Below, piece by piece: positions 37,501-47,056 of a DNA stretch of 64,000 nt (position 1 is its first letter; each line of letters opens with the position of its first letter). The DNA lies in assembly GCF_029962835.1 (NCBI RefSeq), contig NC_080588.1, forward strand, positions 64,628,001-64,692,000. The letters run 5' to 3'. Position numbers and translations under genes: made by a program. The stretch comes from Magnolia sinica (Eukaryota; Streptophyta; Magnoliopsida; Magnoliales; Magnoliaceae). A model generated the notes under the pieces. The model saw nothing but the letters and a program-made list of their open reading frames with translations, was not told the DNA's origin and made no database searches.

Positions 37501-38667
37501 GTGCATTCGAGTGTTCAACCTTCCCACACTTGAAAGAAATCAAAATTGTTTGTGATCGACTACCTCCTGTCATCCAATGCCTTTGTTGGTCAGACTGGGA
37601 ACATTTCCTTGGCTGTGCTACCACACCGTTTGCGGTTGCTAAATGTGACCCAAGTTCTTCGATCTGCTGATGATGGCCCACCTTGTCGACTTCACTTCCT
37701 GTACTAGGCAACGGTTGGGATCCTTTCCCATTTGATGTATTAAATGATGCACTCTCTCGCCCATTAACATCTCTTGTACTCCAATCTGTATGTAAACCGG
37801 GTTCCTTGCTAGGCAGATGGTAGGGAACCTCCGCCACTTGGAATCCTTCACCAGAAGATGATGGCGGCCCTTTATCTATGAATTCATGGAGTAACATACC
37901 CTCCAGTGCATTACCATTTCCTTTTGCCCCTTCATGTAAATTAAGACCCTTGATTGGTGGATGGTGGCTTCCCTCTGCTTCAAATACTTTTTGAGATGAT
38001 GATAGTAGTTCGTTCTCTATCGACCCATGGAATAACACACCCTCTAAATCACTACCATCTCCTTCTCCCCCTTCATGCAAATAGATATCCTCAATTTTAA
38101 GATGGTGGCCCACTTCCTTCACTTCAGATCCTCCACCAGATGATGAAACTGGCCCTCTCTTTATTGACTCATCAAATGATATATCCTCGCGTTTGTCATC
38201 ATCTCATACCCCTTGTTCATGTAAATTAATCCTTTCGATCGTGGATGGTGGTCCACTTCTACTTCAAATCCTTTACCTGATGATTTCTCTATTGACCGAT
38301 GCAATATCACATCCTCCAGTCCATTATCATATCTTTCTTTGAGCACTTCGATCAATAGAGATTCTTTACCAGATGATGATAGACAATCATTCTCAATTGA
38401 CCCATACAACAACATACCCTCGATTCTATCACCATCTCCTCCCCCCTCTTCATTTAAATTGAGCTTCTCGATCAGCGAATGGTGGCCCACCTCCTCCACT
38501 TGAAACCCTTCCCCAGTCAATAAGATTCTGGTTGCTGGACCATTGAGGTACACTTTCGATATATCGATATTTACTCGATATATACTTACTTTGATATATC
38601 GAAATATCGGAGATATAATCGATAATTGCACTAAAAAAGCAGTTCGACATTGGACATTTTCTGACAA
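37484..38667 (-). CDS. Unidentified MULE-internal coding stretch with degenerate ~50-residue protein repeats (broken)
   Basis: Minus-strand reading frames encode recurring units of the type SSSGEGFQVEEVGHH..IEKLNLNEEGGGDGD..EGMLLYGSIEN. I see about five or six degenerate copies (38520, 38370, 38290, 38130, 37990, 37870 regions, and a weak SEVDKVGHHQQIEEL near 37690). The frame changes between about 38160 and 38220, so no single frame covers it; it may be two exons or a decayed gene. I do not recognise the protein. It could be the low-complexity middle of a DUF1985/Ulp1-type transposon protein or another captured gene. Confidence 0.4.
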
Positions 38668-38960
38668 TTTTTGATATATCGAAATCTACTCGATATATCG
38701 ATACCCCGATATATCGACATCTACTCGATTATATTGATAATACAATTTAAAAAGCATTTTGTCGCTGGACAGTGTGTGACCATTTTTGATCAATCGAATA
38801 ATAGTCGATATATCGGTCGGTTGTAAGGATGACTTACTACTATTATATCGACTAGATTTCGATATAATCGACAACTTACTCTACCATTAATCGATTAGGT
38901 TTCGATTATATCGAAGAGTTTCGATATATCGTGTTCTATTCGATATATCGAAGTGTAATT
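38555..38960. repeat. Cluster of TCGATATATCGA-type palindromes
   Basis: Over about 400 bp the self-complementary words CGATATATCG, TCGATTATATCGA and relatives recur more than a dozen times, e.g. GATATATCGAAATC, CTCGATATATCGATACC, CCCGATATATCGACATC. A weaker set (TTCGATTAATCGAAA, TTCGATATGTATC) is in both MULE arms (34395-34540 and 43010-43085). Confidence 0.8.
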
Positions 38961-39099
38961 TTTTCATTTTTTTTTCTAATGTGTTTATATATATATTTGT
39001 TTTGCTTTTTTAAGTTAGCTTGTTAGTACACACCCATGTCGGTACACACTCCATGTTATCCAAGTTGTGTTCATAGTGTGCTTCTTCTAGTCTCTTAAG

Positions 39100-39690
39100 T
39101 TGCACGGTCATTTGCATGCATTTCGTGGTCAAATTGCTTCAAATCATGATCATTCCCATGCATTTCACGGTCATCCCAAACAATTTCGTGTTGATTCACG
39201 GTCGTTTCGAGGCATTTTGCGGTCAATTCCCTTCACTTCACGGTCAGTTGCATGCATTTCGCGGTCAAATCGCTTCAAACCATGATCATTCCCATGCATT
39301 TCACGGCCATCCCAAACAATTCCGTGTTGATTCACGGTCGTTTCGAGGCATTTCACGGTCAATTCCCCTCACTTCACGGTCATTTGCATGCATTTCGCGA
39401 TCAATTCCCTTCAAACCATGATCATTCCCATGCATTTCACGGTCATCCCAAACAATTCTGTGTTGATTCACGGTCGTTTCGAGGCATTTCGCGGTCAATT
39501 CCCTTCACTTCACGGTCATTTGCATGCATTTTGCGGTCAAATCGCTTCAAACCATGATCATTCCCATGCATTTCACGGTCATCCCAAACAATTCCGTGTT
39601 GATTCACGGTCATTTCGAGGCATTTCCTGGTCAATTCCCCTCACTTCACGGTCATTTGCATGCATTTCGCGATCAATTCCCTTTATTTTT
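39100..39690 (+). repeat. Middle tandem array of the same 136-bp unit
   Basis: About 590 bp, a little over four units, same orientation as the left array, ending abruptly at TTCCCTTTATTTTTGG next to the captured AAA exons. It is separated from the left array by 1.6 kb of other sequence. Confidence 0.9.
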
Positions 39691-39968
39691 GGAGGACTGA
39701 TCACCTGCAACCGAGATACATATGTACATACAAATTTATGAAGGCAGAAACTAGGCTGTGGCTTACCACTGGTTGTAGGTGGTGATCGTTCCCCCTATTC
39801 TCTTAAGATTATAGAATAATTGTATAGATATCGATATTAGTTTCAACGGCATCACCCTAGCAAACGCTTAGTCTGACCTGAGAGAATATACACTGGGCAC
39901 TTCTCTTTTAAGTATTTCAATCAATTACTATAGGAATTTGGAACTACAAAAGGAGATTATTTCCATAC

Positions 39969-40575
39969 CTTAGCTTTTGCTTGAATAAAATCGTCCAAAT
40001 TCAGAGGCCTCAATACTCACGGTGCATTATTTGTACCTCCCTAAACCAAAAGGCAATGGCAATTTAGCATATGTGAAAAAGTGAAAGAGAGAGTAACGAG
40101 TAATCAGATGAATTGTAAAAATGCACAAGTGGACACATCAATGCCTGTTCACAAAGCCCAATGCCCATGCACTGGTCCATACATTTTCAGAAATGAAGTT
40201 ATTCCTTAAAGCATACATAAATCTGGTTCGACTCTAACTGCATCCAAGGAAATAAACAGACATCAACAGTAACCTACAAGTCAAGGAAAATAGCCGCTTT
40301 TCTTCTTCTAGAAGTTCTTGCACTGGCCTATATGTCGCTACGATACAAATGTTCTGCACAAAAAGAAAGTAAGAAATTGAGGAATATATGGCCAAGAAAG
40401 ACAACAGGTGTAGGTACTTCACCTTCAAATCACTCCCTGAATATCCTTCAGTTGCATTGACAAGTTCGTCAAATCGGAATACAAAATCTAGGTTTTCTTG
40501 GGCCAGAAATATTCTTAGAATTTTCATCCGATTCTCAGCATCTAGGAGGTCCACATATATCTTACATACCAAAAT
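39969..40575 (-). pseudogene. Captured exons of a plant AAA-type ATPase (DAA1/ATAD1-like), with introns
   Basis: Three minus-strand blocks match the C-terminal half of plant AAA-ATPases of the At1g64110/At4g28000 group: 40575-40423 (IYVDLLDAENRMKILRIFL, ATEGYSGSDLK, ending at a GT donor), about 40353-40290 (NICIVATYRPVQELLEEEKR, after a GCAG acceptor), and about 40014-39969 (RPLNLDDFIQAKAK, ending at a GT donor). The order and the intron borders are those of the host gene, so capture was at DNA level. The Walker A and B part is absent, so no ATPase activity is expected. This is a pack-MULE-type gene fragment. Confidence 0.85.
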
Positions 40576-40584
40576 TTTTGGTAA

Positions 40585-40800
40585 ACACTCTGGATTACCA
40601 AACAGTGGGAAAAGGCCTATGGTCAATATCTGAATTTTTGGTGAACAGTCCATCCAATGTGGGTCCCTTAGATCAACACTCTGGATTACAAAATAGTGGG
40701 TCTCATATGCTTTTTCTGAAATGCCTTTTGGAAGGTTGTCCACCATGAGGACTCTGGATTACCAAACAGTGGGTCTCATATGTGGGTCCCTTGAAAAAAC
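40585..40800. repeat. Local triplicated segment beside the captured ATPase exons
   Basis: CACTCTGGATTACCAAACAG or close variants occur three times (about 40588, 40676, 40751), with GTGGGTCTCATATG twice and GTGGGTCCCTT twice. It looks like a small local duplication at the edge of the captured segment. Confidence 0.7.
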
Positions 40801-40835
40801 ACTACCTAATTGAAGGCATATTCGTGTCGGTACCC

Positions 40836-41150
40836 CTAACAAATCACTCTACACATATTCGTGTCGATACCCTTAATAAACCACTCCACACATAATATTA
40901 GTGCTAACTTCACGACATCTTCGTGCTTATTGCTATAAACTATCCTATTGAACACCTCCTGTACATGTTTCTTTAGGATAGGAAATTTATGAAAGTATTT
41001 GTCTCTTAATGACTTCTTTGAACGATGGATATTGGGTATATAGAGATCACTAGTCTTCAGCCCTGTTATTAGGGTGAAGTCCATCTTGGTAAATTTTATA
41101 TGGTTCCCCTGTATCTTGAATACAAGGTTGCCTATATATCTGTGAATCAA
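40836..41150 (-). pseudogene. DUF1985-like fragment (transposon-associated plant domain)
   Basis: Minus-strand sequence FKIQGNHIKFTKMDFTLITG, LKTSDLY, then FPILKKHVQEVF and DVVKLALILCVEWFIKG has the layout of DUF1985, a plant domain found mostly in Ulp1-protease-bearing MULE/CACTA proteins. The open frame continues upstream into array sequence, so in the present copy the N-terminus would be array-encoded. It ends after about 100 residues; no Ulp1 catalytic part follows. Confidence 0.6.
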
Positions 41151-42650
41151 CATGGAATAAGTGAGAATGACCATGATATGCATGGAAATGACCGTGAAGT
41201 GAAGCGATTGGACCGTGAAATGCATGGAAATGACCGTGAAGTGAAGGGGCATGACCGTGAAATGCCTTGAAATGACCGTGAATCAACACGAAATAGTTTG
41301 GGATGACCATGAAGTGAAGGAAATTGATTGTGAAATGCATCGAATTGACCGTGGAATGCATGCAAATGATCATGAAGTGAAGGAAATTGACCGCGAAATG
41401 CCTCGAAACGACCGTGAATCAACACGGAATTGTTTGGGACGATCGTGAAATGCATGGGAATGATCATGGTTTGAAGTGAATTGACCGCGAAATGCATGCA
41501 AATGACCGTGAAGTGAAGAGAATTGACCGCGAAATGCCTCGAAACGACCGTGAATCAACACGGAATTGTTTGGGACGACCGTGAAATGCATGGGAATGAT
41601 CATGGTTTGAAGCGAATTGACCGCGAAATGCATGCAACTGACCATGAAGGGAAGGGAATTGACCGCGAAATGCCTCGAAACGACCGTGAATCAACACGAA
41701 ATTGTTTGGGACGACCGTGAAATGCATGAGAATGATCATGGTTTGAAGCGAATTGACCACGAAATGCATGCAACTGACCATGAAATGCATGTAAATGATC
41801 ATGAAGTGAAGGGAATTGACCGCGAAATGCCTCGAAACGACCATGAATCAACATGGAATTGTTTGGGACGACCGTGAAATGCATGGGAATGATCATGGTT
41901 TGAAGCGAATTGACCGCGAAATGCATGCAAATGACCGTGAAGTGAAGGGAATTGACCGCGAAATGCCTTGAAACGACCGTGAATCAACACGGAATTGTTT
42001 GGGACGACCGTGAAATGCATGGGAATGATCATGGTTGAAGTGAATTGACCGCGAAATGCATGCAACTGACCATGAAGGGAAGGGAATTGATCGCGAAATG
42101 CCTCAAAACGACCGTGAATCAACACGGAATTGTTTGGGACGACCGTGAAATATATGGGAATGCTCATGGTTTGAAGTGAATTGACCGCAAAATGCATGTA
42201 ACTGACCATGAAGTGAAGGGAATTGATCGCGAAATGCCTCAAAATGACCGTGAATCAACACGGAATTGTTTAGGATGACCGTGAAATGCATGAGAATGAT
42301 CATGGTTTGAAGTGAATTGACCGCGAAATGTATGCAACTAACAGTGAAGTGAGGGGAATTGACCATGAAATGCCTCGAAATGACCGTGAATCAACACGGA
42401 ATAGTTTGGGATGATTGTGAAATGCATGGGAATGATCATGAATTGAAGCGAATTGACCGTGAAATGCATGCAAATGATCGTGAAGTGAAGGGAATTGACT
42501 GTGAAATGCATGGAAATGACCGTGAATCAAAACAGAATCGCTGGGATTGACCATGAAATGCATGGAACTGATCGCGAAGTAAATGAAATGAATGAAATTG
42601 ACCGCGAACTGATTGAAATTGACCGCAAAGTGAATGAAATGGATTTTCGA
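41140..42650 (-). repeat. Right tandem array, inverted, same 136-bp/21-bp unit
   Basis: About 1.5 kb of the same repeat in reverse orientation (TGACCGTGAA words 21 bp apart). With the left array it forms a very long inverted repeat within the MULE. Confidence 0.9.
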
Positions 42651-43861
42651 CCATAGATCTAATGGAATCTTGAAAAATAACCAGGTTGGTTGGCTAAAGT
42701 AGCTTCTCCTACCCCAAAATCATATAGGGTACGTCAAGTAACTAATTTTGGTTTAGGAGATATTCTCGTTAAATGAATAAAGAAATAAATGAAAAAAAAG
42801 AGAGAAATTTTTTTTTATATGCTTATATATACATATTTATATAAATATGTATTAGAGAAAATTGTAGGTAGAATAAATTTATCCATGTAAAAAAATAAAA
42901 AAATAAAAAACAATTTCATAAAGTGGCACAGACTACAGTTATGGCTACGGTTATAATCCGTAGCTATTGGTCATATCACCCATATCGAAAATTGCAGGAT
43001 TTTTGAGGCAAATTCGTCGGACAGTTCTGGACCTTTTTCGATTAATCGAAAGACCTTCTATACATATAAAAGGATATATCGAAACGGCAGGGGCTATGGC
43101 TATGGCTACGGTTATAATCCGTAGTTATAGAAAACACCGTAGCCATAAGCTCCTGGCCTAATTATTTATTATTATTTTATTTTTTTTACTATTGTAATCC
43201 CCACAGCTTTTTGTGGGTCCTACTATAAGGTATGTGTTATATCTAAACCGTTCATATATTCGATGAACTTGTATTAAGGCTTGAGGTGAAAAATAAGACA
43301 GATCTAGCTATCAAGTGGACCACACTGTAAAAGGCTGTGGAGGATTGAATGTCTACCATTGAAACCTTTTTAGGGGTCACAGAAGTTTTGGATCATTATG
43401 AATTTTTTTTCCCTCTTCATCCAGGCTTTTGTGACCTCATGAATGTATTGGATGGAAAATAAATGTAATGGTGGGCCCTACAAAATTTTTAACGGTGAAA
43501 ATCAATTTTCCCGTTGCTCTTTGTGGTGTGGTCCAGTTGATCTTTGGATATGATTTTTTTTTTTTTTGATAATGCTCCCAAATGATCTCGAAATATGGAT
43601 GAACGTTGTGGATATAATAAATACGTAACTGTGGGGCCCATGTAACTTTGATATCTTTTGAACCGTTCGTATAACTCGGAGTTCGAGGAGTGTCAGCGCT
43701 CGTCTTCGAGCACCACCTATCCGCTTGAAGGAACAAGCAGGGGCATTTTCGACCTTTGGCAAGCCATCCGTACAGCTGGGGCGTGTTCTCGCAAGGGAAA
43801 ATAAGGTGGGCTTGATCTCGTAAATCGGGCTATAAATGGGTCGTACAGTCGCAAATTTCCC
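42510..43861 (-). repeat. Right terminal inverted repeat of the MULE
   Basis: Inverted partner of 33632-34990. It keeps the same nested contents in the same order, including the contained MITE (about 43190-43650) and the two GCTACGGTTATAATCCGTAG segments (42940-43140). So the nested insertions predate the duplication or homogenisation of the arms. Confidence 0.85.
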
Positions 43862-43885
43862 GAACATACCCACGGGAAGCCGACT

Positions 43886-44385
43886 CCGTACTGAGTAACC
43901 CAGTACGCTATACAGTACTGAGTAAACTCTATGGAGCCCACCGTGGATGTAGGTGTCTTATCCACGCCGTCCATCCATTTTTTCAGCTCACTTTAGGGGA
44001 TGAAGCCAAAAATGAAGGATATCCAAAACTCAAGTGGACCACACTACAGGAAACAGTGGGGATAATGACCTCTACCGTTGAAACCTTCTTAAGGCCCACA
44101 GTGATGTTTATTTGTCATCCAACCTATAAATAAGGTCACACAGACATGGATGAATGGAAAACTCAAATAATATCAGTTTGATCGAAAACTTCTGTGACTC
44201 CAAGAAGTTTTCAACGGTAGACATTCAATTTTCATTGATTCCTATGACGTGGTTCACTTGAGCTTTGTATATGCTTAAATTTTGGTCCCACTTCTTAAAA
44301 TGAGCTGATAAAACGGATGGACCGTGTCGATGAGACACATAAATCATGATGGACCCCACAGAGTACCCTACTCAGTACACTTCCA
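43886..44385. mobile_element. Short Mutator-like element F, next to the big MULE
   Basis: Left GTACTGAGTAAC..AGTACTGAGTA..GGAGCCCACCGTGGATG and right GGACCCCACAGAGTACCCTA..CTCAGTAC are inverted. Inner words CCACGCCGTCCATCC and GGACCGTGTCGATGAG pair. It starts 25 bp beyond the MULE's right end. Confidence 0.65.
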
Positions 44386-46523
44386 TATCCATGCACGTAT
44401 CCTTCATACACGTGGCATATATTCAATCCAACCATGCAGCCTTGACTTTACCTTTGATGGTACGAGGTACTATCCTATTTTGTTACGGGTAAGCTGTGCT
44501 ACCAAAAAATTATTTTCCTCAAAAAAAAATAAAAAATAAAAATAAATAAATAAAAATCTTTTAGTAGTCATTGATTTCTAAGCCCGTTTAGGTAAAGCTA
44601 TTTTACAGATGGCATACAAGTAATTCAATCCAAACAGTAGATTTGGTGGGAACAACGTTAGATTGAGGATGCACCAATATCAGACGGATTGGAAGAGCCT
44701 GACATCCTACCATTAGACATTTGTAGCCTCCTAATGAGATACATTTGTTTTCTGCATATACAGTCGTCCATCTTACCTAGCGCATCAAGTATCTCTTTGT
44801 TGCTGTGGTGGTGGTGGTGCTGCTCGTATGATCGACTTAATTCATGAACATTTCGTCTTGTCATTCAATCATCTTAATATCATCATTTCAACTACTGTCA
44901 TCTTGTGAACATGTTGCTCTTTAACTGCCAAACAATCAATCCCATGAAGCATATCTTGTCTTTCAGGTATATATAAATTTTTTATTTAGTTTTAGTACAT
45001 AACATTTTTCATTTAATTTTAATACATAGTTATTATATAAAACTCTAGTGGCACATCTCCATTTCTTCCAATAAAATTTTATGAGCAATATATTTTTTCC
45101 ATCTCTCCACTCTCATAAATTATTAGCTTAATGAATTCCTTCAATTATGGAAATTAAAGCAATTGACTAAAATGTAAAATCTTGCTAAAGAATGCTCTTA
45201 GAGAAAATTTATGTTAAATGAGAATTAGATTTAGACATCTCAATTTAGATGTAAGGGGTTGGAATCTTGACCGGTTATTAAATGATTCGAGTCTGGAGCT
45301 CTCTCCTTAACTTGACCTGACCTGACTCCAAATTATTAAGCCTATGAGCCACAAGAGCAGCATGGGTGATCGCCCTAGAAATTTTCATACAGAACGATTT
45401 TGACCCTTTGAATTTTTTGCTTCATCTAATGTGGATTGTGGCTATAATTATCCCTCTTCCAATGGGTTATTTGTTGTAGCACTTGGCACAATATGATCAA
45501 GGAGAGTTTAGAGCATCCATATCATCATCAAGGACTATTAGATCAATGAGTTGATCACAGAAACAAGTGCCGGAATGTGCAATGTTTTTACAAGTCAAAG
45601 AAGTGTACATTTTTTTATATTAATAGGACCCTAATGTAGGGCCAAAAATGAATTTTTTCAATAATAGTCCATTTCCATTTATTTGGCATTATCAAGATAG
45701 TAACAACATTATAGGGAGTTTGTTTTTCTTAATTTCTTGACTATATATATATATATATATATATGTAACAAAAGCAACGTTTGTCTAATTTTACCTTGGC
45801 AATTAATCATGGGAGGGGCATCAACTTTTTGAAAAGTGGGATATGTGCAGCCATCAAACTATGGTCTTTTTGTTATTTCAATTCTTTTATATCACCCCAC
45901 TCTTAGTGTTTCTTTCTCTTTGCATCTAGCCCACACTCACGATAATATTAAGGTGTCACGTATGGGGCTCAGCCGTAATGAATGTGTTACATGCACTCTA
46001 CAATGTCAGGAGGTTAGCACAAACCAAGGTAAATTTAAAACTTTAATAGTAATAACATCGGAAAAGCAGTGAAATGGTTGCCCACCATTGAAAATATTTT
46101 GGTACCCTTCTCTCTCTCTCTCTTCGACATTTAGCTAACAACTGCATTTAGCCATGCTCTCTCTCTCTCTCTCTCTCTCCTACTTTCTACACATATATTG
46201 CATGTTCTATTTTGAAATAATATATTGGAAAGAATACAAATATATTTGTGCATGTAGATGAGGGCTGACCACCCTTTACAACGATCTTATCAAAATCACA
46301 TATCAGTAGCATTGCTCCTCAAGATGACATGTAATATTACCAATCATCTTATCTTTTAAATTTTAAAACGGAGACTGGATGACATAAAATAATATATTTC
46401 CAATAGAATTGAATTTCTATGCATCCAGGTAAGTACACACTTCTCTTTTATAGCTAATTTATATATTATAAAGACACGGATAGGAACGCCTATGGTTACA
46501 ACTACCAGGGTGCGGATTAGGCG
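44386..46523. other. Gene-free spacer
   Basis: AT-rich, with A-rich run at 44520-44560, (AT)n at 45743-45764 and (CT)n at 46109-46123 and 46157-46179. The GGTGGTGGTGGTG stretch near 44807 gives His runs on the minus strand but no gene. Confidence 0.6.
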
Positions 46524-47056
46524 TGCCCTGGCCTCACAGGAGACGTGGCCCTTAGTGTGGGTCCCACATTAATGTATGTATTTTGCATCCACATCATCCA
46601 TCCATTTTTCCATATCATTTTAGGACAGCCCAAAAATGAAGCAAATCCAAATCTTGAGTGGAACATATTTTAGGAAACAATGGTGATTGAACACCCCACC
46701 ATTAGAATCTTCCTAAGCTAACTGTAATGTTTCCATAATGTTTATTTGCCATCCAACCTCTTGGTAAGGTGACACAAACATGGATGAAGGAAAAAAGAAG
46801 CAAATATTAGATTGATCCAAAACTTTTATAGCCCACAAAAAGTTTTTAATATATGGTCAATCACCATTGTTTCCCATGGCATGTTCTACCTGAGATTTGG
46901 ATCTATTTCATTTTTTTTTTTTTTCTGAAATATGCCTTAAAATGATTTAGAGAACCAGATGGACGGCATAGATATAGAATATATACATCAAGATCGGCCC
47001 CACGGTGAGGGTCACATCGTCTTGGGTGAGGCCAGGCTACACCTAATCTCCTCCCA
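46524..47056. mobile_element. Short Mutator-like element G
   Basis: Left GTGCGGATTAGGCGTGCC and right GGCCAGGCTACACCTAATC are inverted. Inner words GTGTGGGTCCCACATTAATG and GATGGACGGCATAGATATAG belong to the family. Confidence 0.65.

Larger units (their letters stand above)
33632..43861 (-). mobile_element. 10.2 kb Mutator-like element (MULE) with long inverted ends, tandem arrays and captured gene exons
   Basis: The ends GAGAAATTTACGACTGTACG (left) and its inverted partner GGGAAATTTGCGACTGTACG (right) are MULE-type termini. Nine-base flanks GAACATGCG (33623-33631) and GAACATACC (43862-43870) match at 7 of 9, the size MULEs duplicate. The arms are inverted copies of each other for over 1.3 kb (33632 to about 34990; 42520 to 43861), roughly nine bases in ten identical by eye, and then run into inverted arrays of a 136-bp repeat. 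The interior reads on the minus strand: a DUF1985-like fragment (about 41150-40836), AAA-ATPase exons (40575-39969), a further array (39100-39690), and a repeat-coding stretch (38667-37484). No MURA-type transposase is visible, so it is non-autonomous. DUF1985 suggests kinship with Ulp1/DUF1985-carrying (Kaonashi-type) MULEs. Confidence 0.85.

Noticed and set aside
34942-37670. Many overlapping open frames on both strands (e.g. 244 codons at 36799-37533) with HAFHGQFPSLHGH-like peptides
   Set aside because: They are readings of the 21-bp/136-bp tandem repeat. The unit is not a multiple of three, frames rotate, and neither codon pattern nor start context supports a gene.
34860-42650. CRISPR-like array (regularly spaced short direct repeats)
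   Set aside because: Eukaryotic context, spacers are themselves repeated, and the whole array is a satellite-like tandem repeat in a transposon.
33623-43870. Classical foldback (FB) element for the large inverted repeat
   Set aside because: Arms with internal tandem repeats are FB-like, but GGGAAATTT-type ends, 9-bp flanks, DUF1985 and gene capture fit a MULE better.
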